Part shown: positions 1 to 5,383 of the stretch, piece after piece
Layout of the letters: each line of letters starts with the position of its first letter
How positions within the stretch are numbered: the first letter of the stretch is position 1
Assembly (NCBI RefSeq): GCF_002377905.1
Contig: NZ_DFQS01000032.1
Coordinates: 1-5,383, forward strand
DNA length: 5,383 nucleotides
Direction: 5' to 3'
From: Psychrobacter sp. UBA3483
Lineage (GTDB): Bacteria; Pseudomonadota; Gammaproteobacteria; Pseudomonadales; Moraxellaceae
Position numbers and translations under genes: made by a program
Notes under the pieces: model-generated
Databases searched by the model: none
Seen by the model: the letters and a program-made list of their open reading frames with translations, nothing else
Told to the model about the DNA's origin: nothing

Positions 1-58
1 CATGAATTTTGTCCATTACACCTGAAGCTTTAGTTTATAGCCTAAACGTTTTTAGCTT

Positions 59-841
59 TCAACGTTTACGCTTACGGAGGCTAAAGTCATCATCTTGACG
101 CCAAAGCAATTTATGCTTAATGGTATCTTTAATGGTACGCCGATGCTTAGGCGCTTGCGCAATCAGCTGATCAAAAGTAGTGGCATCGATACCCAACTCA
201 CAGCCATGTGCCATCATGACATTAGACGGTTGTAAGTCTTTTACCTTTTGTAGCGACTGGATATAAACTTTCGGATTATAAATGGGGAATGGCGCGACAA
301 ACTTATGACGCAACTTGATGATTAAATCGGCGGTATACACCTCACGACTTGGCAGATGAAATAAGGATAAATCACGATCTGTATGCCCTGGCGTCTCAAG
401 TACCTGCCAATCATCAAACTGCGGAATAGTATCGCCATCACTAACCGTCAAATCAGGTTGCAGATGCGCAGGATACCAGAGCCTTTTAAAAGGACGTCCT
501 TGACGCTTGGCCACATAGTGAGCCAGACCCAAATCGATTAAATGCATGACTTGCCCGCCAACACCACTATACCACTGCGCCTCTCTAGCAGCCGAGACAA
601 TCAAGCAGCCAGTGACTTTTCTAAGCTTATGCGCGCCGCCTGCATGATCGGGATGCATATGAGTGACGACCACTACTTTTAAATCGCTGATTGGGCGCTT
701 GAGCGTATCTTTAATATAACCAAGCACCAGCGCCACATCAGGGCGACAACCGCCGTCCAATAGCATTAATTTATCTGGATAAACCGCCAGATAGCTACTT
801 TGAATATAGCCATCCAAACGTACAATTTGACATAAACTCAT
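59..841 (-). CDS. MBL-fold metallo-hydrolase (glyoxalase II-like)
   Basis: A 260-residue protein of the metallo-beta-lactamase superfamily, probably a cytoplasmic hydrolase because no signal peptide or membrane segment is visible. The metal site is complete. The HxHxDH motif lies at residues 61-66 (H61, H63, D65, H66, in THMHPDHAGG). H153 follows in PGHT, D172 in TADL is the likely bridging aspartate, and H212 in AHG completes the set, as in two-metal glyoxalase II, lactonase or beta-lactamase relatives. The substrate cannot be read from sequence, so no gene symbol is given. The C-terminus is strongly basic (LRKRKR). The start is supported by an AAGGAAG Shine-Dalgarno at 846-852, with AGGA 6 nt from the ATG. 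The gene lies downstream of katE on the same strand but beyond that gene's terminator, so it is probably a separate transcript. No convincing promoter was found in the 842-1035 gap. Fold assignment is confident; function is not. Confidence 0.9.
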   Translation of the reverse strand: MSLCQIVRLDGYIQSSYLAVYPDKLMLLDGGCRPDVALVLGYIKDTLKRPISDLKVVVVTHMHPDHAGGAHKLRKVTGCLIVSAAREAQWYSGVGGQVMHLIDLGLAHYVAKRQGRPFKRLWYPAHLQPDLTVSDGDTIPQFDDWQVLETPGHTDRDLSLFHLPSREVYTADLIIKLRHKFVAPFPIYNPKVYIQSLQKVKDLQPSNVMMAHGCELGIDATTFDQLIAQAPKHRRTIKDTIKHKLLWRQDDDFSLRKRKR

Positions 842-1035
842 TTATCTTCCTTGACCGCCTTGCTGTCATTCCTATGATTTATTAACGAATTATTTATTCA
901 CTTTATTGCTAATACGATGAAAACTTGTCCTTTAGTATAACGTCCAGTATTCTAAAATAAATGTCTTTGAGTGAACGCTTGTGACTAGAGAAAAATTACT
1001 GATAAGGCATGCATAGAATATTTAAAACAGCACCC

Positions 1036-1066
1036 AATAAAAAACCCAGCGCAGCGGCTGAGTTTT
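1036..1066 (-). terminator. Rho-independent terminator of katE
   Basis: Read on the minus strand, a 10-bp stem (AAAACTCAGC pairing with GCTGGGTTTT, one G-U wobble) closes a 6-nt loop and is followed by a T-rich tail from the A-rich stretch at 1036-1044. It starts about 40 bp after the katE stop codon. On the plus strand the wobble becomes a C-A mismatch and the tail is weaker, so the direction is minus. Confidence 0.85.
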
Positions 1067-1105
1067 CTATTATTAAAAAAGCTAGTTATTAAAATAAACG
1101 AACAG

Positions 1106-3193
1106 TTAAGCCAAGTCACGTACCTTTGGCTCACGCTCCCACAAACGTGATTTGGCATTTTCAATAAAGCTATTAAGCTCAGCGAGTGGCGTGACAAACG
1201 CATCTTTTTCAATCGGTAGTTTGCTTAAGATAAACTCATCGGTTGCACCGCAATAAGCAATCGCTTTACAGTGCACATAGGCATCATTAAACCAATCGAG
1301 AGTAGCACTATCTTTCGCCAGCTTCTTCGCTTGATCTGGCATAATGATACTAACCACGGCATCAAACATCACTGACGGACCACCAGCCACGCGCTCATCG
1401 GCTTGTATAATCGTCCCATCATCTAAAGTGACTTCTTTATTTGGTGCCACAATCTTAACGCGAGCGCCTTCTGCCATAGCCGCCTCTTCGAACTTCTTAA
1501 TCTCACTATGCTTAGAGCCTTCAGCGACTAAAATACCAATCATTCGTGCTTTTAAACTCTTTGGCGTTCGACCAATCGTTTGTAATGGCTCAGAGGTTGG
1601 CAGATCTTGAACCGGTGCTGCTGGCTCTGCTGCTTGCGGCAATTTCATACCTAGCGCTGTTGCCACGCGATTTGCCAAATCTTCATCGATATTGACTAAA
1701 TGGCTAAGCATGCGTGTACGTACATGCGGCGTATCTACTTTACCAAGCTCAAACGCATAGGCAGAAGCGATATGAGCTTGCTCAGCTGGCGTCTGGCTAC
1801 GGTAAAACATACGCGGTTGACTATAATGGTCAGCAAAGCTTTCAGCGCGTACGCGACCTTTAACGCCATCATCTAGCTGCTCGTGGAACGACTCAAAGCC
1901 TTTTTTTATGCTTTCACGTGGGCGCTCAGGATCTAAACTTTGTGGATCATACAGGGTGCGAGTTTTCGGTATCTGCATTTGCATATGACCGTCTTGCTGA
2001 TTATTAGCAAACGGACATTTGGGCGCGTTAATCGGAATTTGCGCAAAGTTTGGCGAGCCCAAACGCGACAGCTGCGTATCTAGATAACTAAATAAGCGAC
2101 CTTGCAATAATGGGTCATTACTAAAGTCGATGCCTGGTGGCAGATGTGATGGGCAGAAAGCCACTTGCTCAGTCTCGGAAAAGAAGTTATCTGGATAACG
2201 GTTCAGTACCATTTTACCTACGATGCGCACGGGTACCAACTCTTCAGGAATCAGCTTGGTCGCGTCTAAGTGATCAAAGGGGAACTCATTGGCTTCTTCT
2301 TCAGTAAATAACTGAACGCCAAACTCCCACTCTGGATAATCACCATTATTAATCGCTTCAAATAAATCACGGCGATTATAATCAGGATCGGCACCAGAGA
2401 TTTTAACCGCTTCATCCCAAATTAGCGATTGTACGCCAAGGACCGGTTTCCAATGGAAACGTACAAAGGTGCTCTTGCCATCTTTATTAATAAAACGATA
2501 ACTGTGAATACCAAAGCCTTCCATCATACCAAAGCTACGCGGTAGCGCGCGATCACTCATCAGCCAAATGACATTGTGCATGGTTTCAGGGCTAAGCGAG
2601 ACAAAATCCCAAAAGGTATCATGAGCAGAGGCCGCCTGCGGAAAGCCGCGATCAGGTTCTGGCTTAACCGCGTGTACCAAATCAGGAAACTTCATCGCAT
2701 CTTGAATAAAGAAAATCGGCATATTATTACCGACGATATCCCAGTTACCTTCTTCGGTATAGATTTTCACCGCAAAACCGCGCACATCACGCGGCGTATC
2801 TTTTGAGCCCTTATTACCGGCTACCGTAGAAAAACGGGTAAATAAAGGCGTCTGTTTACCCGTTTCAGTAAGAATTTTCGCGGTTGTATACTCTTCTAAT
2901 GATTCGGTAAGCTCAAAATAACCATGGGCGGCACTACCACGCGCATGCACTACACGCTCAGGGATACGCTCATGGTCAAAGTGAGTAATTTTTTCGCGTA
3001 AAACAAAATCTTCTAATAATGTGGGGCCACGAGTATTGGCTCTAAGCGAGTTTTGATTGTCAGAAATGACAACACCTTGCTGGGTGGTCATCGCTCTTGT
3101 ATCACCATCGGCACGCTGATGCGTTTCACCGCCATGACCACGTTCGGTATTCATGTTTTTAGCGGGGTCGGTATGATCAATATTCCTCTTCAT
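1106..3193 (-). CDS. katE: Large-subunit monofunctional heme catalase (KatE, HPII type)
   Basis: A 695-residue clade 2 catalase that dismutates hydrogen peroxide to water and oxygen, expected to be a cytoplasmic heme homotetramer. The order is a clade-2-type N-terminal extension (about 1-60), the catalase core (about 60-500), a linker, and a C-terminal flavodoxin/DJ-1-like domain (about 548-680). The active-site signature spans 72-87 with distal H83. N156 lies in GNNMPIFFIQDA. The proximal heme signature RLFSYLDTQ at 366-374 supplies R366 and the ligand Y370. The spacings H83-N156 (73) and N156-Y370 (214) equal those of E. coli HPII (H128, N201, Y415). At the HPII His392 position this protein has C347. 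It is somewhat shorter than HPII (753 residues) but complete. The start is supported by AGGA at 3200-3203, 6 nt before the ATG; the next Met (residue 14) has no clear ribosome site. It is followed by its own terminator and preceded by a 458-bp gap. Confidence 0.97.
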   Translation of the reverse strand: MKRNIDHTDPAKNMNTERGHGGETHQRADGDTRAMTTQQGVVISDNQNSLRANTRGPTLLEDFVLREKITHFDHERIPERVVHARGSAAHGYFELTESLEEYTTAKILTETGKQTPLFTRFSTVAGNKGSKDTPRDVRGFAVKIYTEEGNWDIVGNNMPIFFIQDAMKFPDLVHAVKPEPDRGFPQAASAHDTFWDFVSLSPETMHNVIWLMSDRALPRSFGMMEGFGIHSYRFINKDGKSTFVRFHWKPVLGVQSLIWDEAVKISGADPDYNRRDLFEAINNGDYPEWEFGVQLFTEEEANEFPFDHLDATKLIPEELVPVRIVGKMVLNRYPDNFFSETEQVAFCPSHLPPGIDFSNDPLLQGRLFSYLDTQLSRLGSPNFAQIPINAPKCPFANNQQDGHMQMQIPKTRTLYDPQSLDPERPRESIKKGFESFHEQLDDGVKGRVRAESFADHYSQPRMFYRSQTPAEQAHIASAYAFELGKVDTPHVRTRMLSHLVNIDEDLANRVATALGMKLPQAAEPAAPVQDLPTSEPLQTIGRTPKSLKARMIGILVAEGSKHSEIKKFEEAAMAEGARVKIVAPNKEVTLDDGTIIQADERVAGGPSVMFDAVVSIIMPDQAKKLAKDSATLDWFNDAYVHCKAIAYCGATDEFILSKLPIEKDAFVTPLAELNSFIENAKSRLWEREPKVRDLA

Positions 3194-3257
3194 AAAATAT
3201 CCTAGCTAATAAGTAAAATGGACTACAGATAGCCCACCAAATAAGCACCAACACAGT

Positions 3258-3263
3258 TTTATA
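3258..3263 (-). promoter_or_regulatory. Possible -10 element of katE
   Basis: On the minus strand TATAAA lies about 65 bp before the katE ATG. There is no good -35: the hexamer 17 bp upstream is GAAGTC. The -35 zone overlaps plus-strand 3273-3287, which on the minus strand ends in CTAT and keeps the internal T and A of a single OxyR half-site (ATAG-N7-CTAT), though the first arm is poor. An activator-dependent promoter would fit a catalase gene, but this is weak evidence and no second half-site was found. Confidence 0.25.
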
Positions 3264-3427
3264 TCCTTAGAGATAGCTTTGACTTCAGATGTCGTTTAAT
3301 TGTCTGCGTTCAGCGCGATTGTTTCTTGATAGATGAGAATGCTGTTAGACATTGATACATGACAGCATCGATAAGCTCATCAATCATATTACTTAAAATC
3401 TGCCGTAGGTATGTCACATATATCGTT

Positions 3428-3485
3428 AAGCGTGTTGATTTTTGGTTACGCGTCAGCCAAACCACGTCTGTTTGCAGACACGCTT
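3428..3485. repeat. Nested inverted repeats upstream of katE
   Basis: A perfect 8-bp inverted repeat (AAGCGTGT at 3428-3435, ACACGCTT at 3478-3485) encloses a second stem, TTTGGTT (3441-3447) with AGCCAAA (3455-3461), which has one wobble and a 7-nt loop. A third, GTCTG (3466-3470) with CAGAC (3475-3479), has a 4-nt loop and shares its last two bases with the outer arm. The whole could fold as a small branched structure in RNA or act as protein-binding sites. No known family was recognised. Confidence 0.5.
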
Positions 3486-3530
3486 GTATAGTGAAATGAT
3501 AATGAAGATAAAGACAGAAAAAGCTGATGA

Positions 3531-3542
3531 GTAGATATCTAC
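3531..3542. repeat. Perfect 12-bp palindrome GTAGATATCTAC
   Basis: GTAGATATCTAC is identical on both strands and lies in the gap between the methyltransferase gene and katE. It could be a dimeric regulator site or a short hairpin with an ATAT loop. It lies about 340 bp before the katE start, far for a direct operator, and about 110 bp past the methyltransferase stop. Function unknown. Confidence 0.4.
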
Positions 3543-3651
3543 GAGAGGGAATTAAGCACTATAAGAAGGATCACTAAGGGTTTAGCGGATAAATATACCT
3601 AAGATTATTAAGAAAAATAAAAATTAATTTTCAAAATATACTTTTTAAATA

Positions 3652-4302
3652 TTATGGCATACCAGCTTTCTTTTGAAAAACCAATATCTCATTGTTGGCG
3701 GGCATCTTATAGCGATTTATTAGCAATAGATGCTGTTTTTCCGCCACTTCTATGATGTCCTCTAAAGCACGGATACCGCTGTTGCTATCCCGCTGCCGAA
3801 GACTATAGTCAAACTGTCGATTACTTTCACTGCTATAACGGCCATTTTCGTTAAAGGGTCCATAAATGATGAACTTTCCCTCTAAAGGTAGCATATTACC
3901 GACCAACCCAAATAACTTACTGACTAAAAACCACGACATAATATGCAAAGTATTGGCGGTAAATACCGTATCGTAAGGCGCATTGATAGTCTTATTTATC
4001 GGCACTGAATCAGACGATACATCAAAGCTTAGCGGCGCATATAAATTAGGCGCAGGATACGCAGTATGCCAAGCGTTGATAATGGCATGATTGGCAAACA
4101 CATCACTGGTCTGCCAGTGTAAATGCGTCAAACGTGGCGCAAAATAGACACTATGCTGCCCCGTCCCTGAACCGACTTCTAAGACATGAGTAGCGTCTTG
4201 CAGCTCTTGCTGTAAAACGTCTAAAATCGGCTGCTGATTATTTTCACACGCTTGAGAAAATGGTAGATTAGAAACTATATTCCCTAAGTTATCCTTAACC
4301 AT
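3652..4302 (-). CDS. DUF938 family SAM-dependent methyltransferase (METTL26-like)
   Basis: A 216-residue class I methyltransferase of the DUF938 family, whose animal homologue is METTL26. The sequence shows the family's N-terminal stretch SQACENNQQPIL (16-27) and the SAM-binding motif I VLEVGSGTGQHSVYFA (40-55, glycines 44, 46 and 48). An acidic residue D67 follows in QTSD. The family block YGPFNENGRYSSESNRQFD runs from 147 to 165, followed by SGIR (175-178) and ED (181-182). The length is typical for the family and no domain is missing. The substrate is unknown for the family and cannot be inferred here. The start is supported by AAGG (4310-4313) placed 7 nt before the ATG. Only 12 bp separate it from the flavodoxin-fold gene upstream, so it is probably the last gene of a three-gene transcript. 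No strong terminator follows its stop codon, only AT-rich DNA. Confidence 0.9.
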   Translation of the reverse strand: MVKDNLGNIVSNLPFSQACENNQQPILDVLQQELQDATHVLEVGSGTGQHSVYFAPRLTHLHWQTSDVFANHAIINAWHTAYPAPNLYAPLSFDVSSDSVPINKTINAPYDTVFTANTLHIMSWFLVSKLFGLVGNMLPLEGKFIIYGPFNENGRYSSESNRQFDYSLRQRDSNSGIRALEDIIEVAEKQHLLLINRYKMPANNEILVFQKKAGMP

Positions 4303-4314
4303 AAAAACACCTTA

Positions 4315-4779
4315 TTAATAAATGCCTGCTTCTACCCCAGCTGCCAGTGTCATTGCTAGCTCTTCGACTTGCTCGGTAAATACCTCTTGCCAATCGCCTT
4401 GTAAAATCAGCGCTTCTTGAATCCATTCCCAGCGCAATCCAGTGGTAATGGTCTTTATGGCAAGCTTGGTACCCGTACCATCATGACCTGCACGAACATA
4501 TAGTGCAAACGGCATGCCCTGCTTCTTCTCTAACACCCGATAATAACAGCGATCAAAAAAGTCTTTGGTCAGCCCCGCCATATACGCCAAGTTCTCAGTC
4601 GTGCCTAATAATAGCGCATCCGCAGCTAACACATCTTCAGGCTGCGTATCTTGAGGAGATTTGAGTATGATGTTGATATCTATATCAGGGTGATTAGCAC
4701 CATCGTAGGCTGCTTGCGCTAGCTTTTTGGTATTCGGTGATGGCGCATGCGCGACGATAAGTAAGGTTTTACTAGCCAT
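4315..4779 (-). CDS. Flavodoxin-fold / NAD(P)H-dependent FMN oxidoreductase-like protein
   Basis: A 154-residue single-domain protein with a flavodoxin-like fold, likely binding FMN in the cytoplasm. The N-terminal beta strand TLLIVAHAPSPNTKKL (5-20) ends in the expected phosphate-binding loop. The second flavin loop follows as LGTTENLAYMAGLTKDFFDR (59-78), typical of flavodoxin-family reductases, and the third as AGHDGTGT (98-104 region). The redox partner is unknown, so no symbol is given. The chosen start is the ATG at 4777-4779, because AAAGGTG (4786-4792) makes a good Shine-Dalgarno 6 nt before it. An in-frame GTG three codons upstream (4786-4788) would add three residues but lies inside that same ribosome site. 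The stop is 12 bp from the methyltransferase start and the gene begins 23 bp after the osmC-like stop, so the three genes are probably cotranscribed. It might be either an electron carrier or a small quinone or nitro reductase. Confidence 0.85.
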   Translation of the reverse strand: MASKTLLIVAHAPSPNTKKLAQAAYDGANHPDIDINIILKSPQDTQPEDVLAADALLLGTTENLAYMAGLTKDFFDRCYYRVLEKKQGMPFALYVRAGHDGTGTKLAIKTITTGLRWEWIQEALILQGDWQEVFTEQVEELAMTLAAGVEAGIY

Positions 4780-4785
4780 ATCAAT

Positions 4786-4792
4786 CACCTTT
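4786..4792 (-). promoter_or_regulatory. Shine-Dalgarno AAAGGTG that decides the flavodoxin-fold gene start
   Basis: On the minus strand AAAGGTG is followed by ATTGAT and then ATG (4777-4779), an ideal 6-nt spacing. The GTG within this motif is in frame with the gene, so an ORF caller will tend to extend the protein by three residues to 4788. That GTG has no ribosome site of its own. Confidence 0.75.
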
Positions 4793-4802
4793 ATAGAAGT
4801 TA

Positions 4803-5210
4803 CTAGTTTTTGGAATTAATAGTCACTCTTTGAATGATATCAGGATGAATGCTTTTCGCAACCGGACAAGTTAACGCAGTGTTGTAGAATATCTTTTGCG
4901 TTTTATCGTCTAACGCTTGATTAAAAGCGATCTCGACATGTATTTCACTGACACGTCTTGGCTCAGCTACCATTATTTTGGTCACTTCAGCGGTAGTACC
5001 TGCAATGTCGATTTCCATATCACGCGCTTTGATACCGATAATCGTCAACATGCAACCGGCTAAGCTAGTCGCCAATAAATCAGTCGGTGAAAAGGCTTCG
5101 CCCTTACCTTGATTATCAACTGGTGCATCGGTAATGATTTCATTATTAGATTGCAAATGAATAGCGGTAGTACGCAAATTGCCTTGGTAGGTTACTTTTG
5201 AGGTTATCAT
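4803..5210 (-). CDS. OsmC/Ohr family protein
   Basis: A 135-residue protein of the OsmC/Ohr fold, small cytoplasmic dimers that in characterised members reduce organic hydroperoxides through a cysteine pair. Both conserved cysteines are present: C53 in LAGCMLT and C115 in ALTCPVAKS. The family core GEAFSPTDLLATSLAGC (37-53) is clear, and R13 in GNLRTT is a candidate for the catalytic arginine. At the position where Ohr has its glutamate, ten residues before the first cysteine, this protein has T43 (SPTD). That places it in the general OsmC-like branch rather than true Ohr or OsmC, so substrate claims should stay open. The start is supported by AGGA (5218-5221), 7 nt before the ATG. It is the first gene of the probable trio with the flavodoxin-fold and methyltransferase genes, and its upstream region has a plausible extended -10 promoter plus repeat elements. 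Confidence 0.9.
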   Translation of the reverse strand: MITSKVTYQGNLRTTAIHLQSNNEIITDAPVDNQGKGEAFSPTDLLATSLAGCMLTIIGIKARDMEIDIAGTTAEVTKIMVAEPRRVSEIHVEIAFNQALDDKTQKIFYNTALTCPVAKSIHPDIIQRVTINSKN

Positions 5211-5241
5211 ATTATTATCCTATTATCTTAAGGAGAAAATT

Positions 5242-5257
5242 CACTATATCAGTAGTG
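5242..5257 (-). promoter_or_regulatory. Probable extended -10 promoter overlapping an inverted repeat, upstream of the osmC-like gene
   Basis: On the minus strand TGATATAGT (5243-5251) matches the extended -10 form TGnTATAAT with one mismatch, about 32 bp before the start codon; no good -35 lies 17 bp upstream. The same bases sit within an inverted repeat CACTA-N6-TAGTG (5242-5257). A repressor bound there would cover the -10, so this is a candidate operator for the three-gene group. Confidence 0.4.
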
Positions 5258-5269
5258 TACCTAAAGCAT

Positions 5270-5299
5270 ATGACAATAACTATCATACAATTTACTATC
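5270..5299. repeat. Two imperfect 15-bp tandem direct repeats upstream of the osmC-like promoter
   Basis: The plus strand reads ATGACAATAACTATC (5270-5284) followed directly by ATACAATTTACTATC (5285-5299), with 10 of 15 positions matching without gaps. The first unit and its flank also form a partial palindrome ATGA-N9-TCAT (5270-5286). The position, just upstream of the proposed -10, suits an activator or regulator site. The spacing does not fit OxyR (22-bp half-site period), and the regulator cannot be named. Confidence 0.4.
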
Positions 5300-5315
5300 G
5301 ATACTTTACTCAACA

Positions 5316-5351
5316 CAAAAGAAAACCCCCTCACACATTAGTGTAAGGGGG
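5316..5351 (-). terminator. Strong rho-independent terminator of an upstream minus-strand gene
   Basis: On the minus strand an 11-bp stem (CCCCCTTACAC with GTGTGAGGGGG, one T-G wobble) has a TAAT loop and is followed by TTTTCTTTTG. On the plus strand the wobble becomes a C-A mismatch and no T-tract follows. It therefore ends a gene to the right of the window and insulates the osmC-like promoter from it. Confidence 0.88.
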
Positions 5352-5357
5352 TATATC

Positions 5358-5383
5358 TTAAGAATAGAGAGCTGACGATGACC
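5358..5383 (-). CDS. Possible 3' end of an unseen gene (partial)
   Basis: Just before the terminator, a minus-strand frame reads SSSALYS and then a TAA stop at 5358-5360, six bases before the stem. This is where the terminated gene would be expected to end. With only seven codons visible the frame is a guess, and the family cannot be determined. Confidence 0.3.

Larger units (their letters stand above)
3194..3651. other. 458-bp intergenic region upstream of katE
   Basis: No gene could be supported here. The katE-proximal end carries the Shine-Dalgarno and a possible promoter. The middle holds an inverted-repeat cluster (3428-3485), and further out there is a perfect 12-bp palindrome (3531-3542). 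The end next to the methyltransferase stop is very AT-rich (about 3601-3655) and has a 12-bp A/T-only palindrome at 3620-3631, but no GC-rich terminator hairpin. A minus-strand frame is open from 3558 to a TGA at 3310-3312 but lacks a well-placed start. The gap could hold long leader sequence for katE, a small RNA, or a decayed gene; nothing in the sequence decides between these. Confidence 0.6.

Noticed and set aside
1..16. Possible minus-strand start codons (ATG at 14-16 or 1-3) for a gene beyond the left edge
   Set aside because: At most five codons are visible and the ribosome-site spacing is unconvincing for both, so no gene can be claimed.
26..60. Imperfect hairpin after the MBL gene (AAGCT/AGCTT outer arms, GTTTA/TAAAC inner arms)
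   Set aside because: It has unequal internal loops, few G-C pairs and no T-tract after the stem, so it is not credible as a terminator.
934..939. TATACT on the minus strand as a -10 for the MBL gene
   Set aside because: No recognisable -35 at 16-18 bp and no extended -10; such hexamers are common in AT-rich spacers.
3524..3546. Hammerhead-ribozyme-like core: CTGATGA followed by the palindrome GTAGATATCTAC and GAGA on the plus strand
   Set aside because: The conserved GAAA is GAGA (the essential A14 position is G), stem II is only about 4 bp with an ATAT loop, and no partner strands for stems I and III were found nearby.
5229..5240. Plus-strand AAGGAG resembling a ribosome site for a rightward gene
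   Set aside because: No start codon lies within 5-12 bp downstream, and the region is the promoter of the leftward osmC-like gene.

Overview
The window looks like ordinary chromosomal DNA from a gammaproteobacterium. The protein sequences and the moderate-to-low GC, AT-rich intergenic DNA suggest Moraxellaceae, most likely Psychrobacter; this is inferred from overall protein character and no search was run. All five confident genes lie on the minus strand, so transcription runs from high to low coordinates. No mobile element, CRISPR array, tRNA or rRNA was recognised.

Layout in the direction of transcription: (1) 5316-5383 holds a strong rho-independent terminator that ends an unseen gene off the right edge, possibly with its last few codons. 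(2) 4803-5210, 4315-4779 and 3652-4302 form a tight three-gene group, separated by 23 and 12 bp: an OsmC/Ohr-fold protein, a small flavodoxin-fold protein and a DUF938 (METTL26-like) SAM methyltransferase. The middle gene probably starts at the ATG at 4779, because the in-frame GTG further upstream lies inside its Shine-Dalgarno. (3) 3194-3651 is a 458-bp gene-poor gap with palindromes, nested inverted repeats and an 82-codon open frame without a good start. (4) 1106-3193 encodes a complete large-subunit (clade 2) monofunctional heme catalase, KatE, followed by a clear terminator at 1036-1066. (5) 59-841 encodes a metallo-beta-lactamase-fold hydrolase with all its metal ligands.

The likely common theme is peroxide and redox defence. 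KatE removes hydrogen peroxide, and the OsmC-family protein may act on organic hydroperoxides or other reactive electrophiles. The flavodoxin-fold protein could supply or consume electrons. The roles of the methyltransferase and the MBL hydrolase cannot be fixed from sequence. I see no convincing novel system. The points most worth checking are the catalase Cys347-Tyr370 pair, the repeats upstream of the osmC-like gene, the trio as a functional unit, and the structured 458-bp gap.
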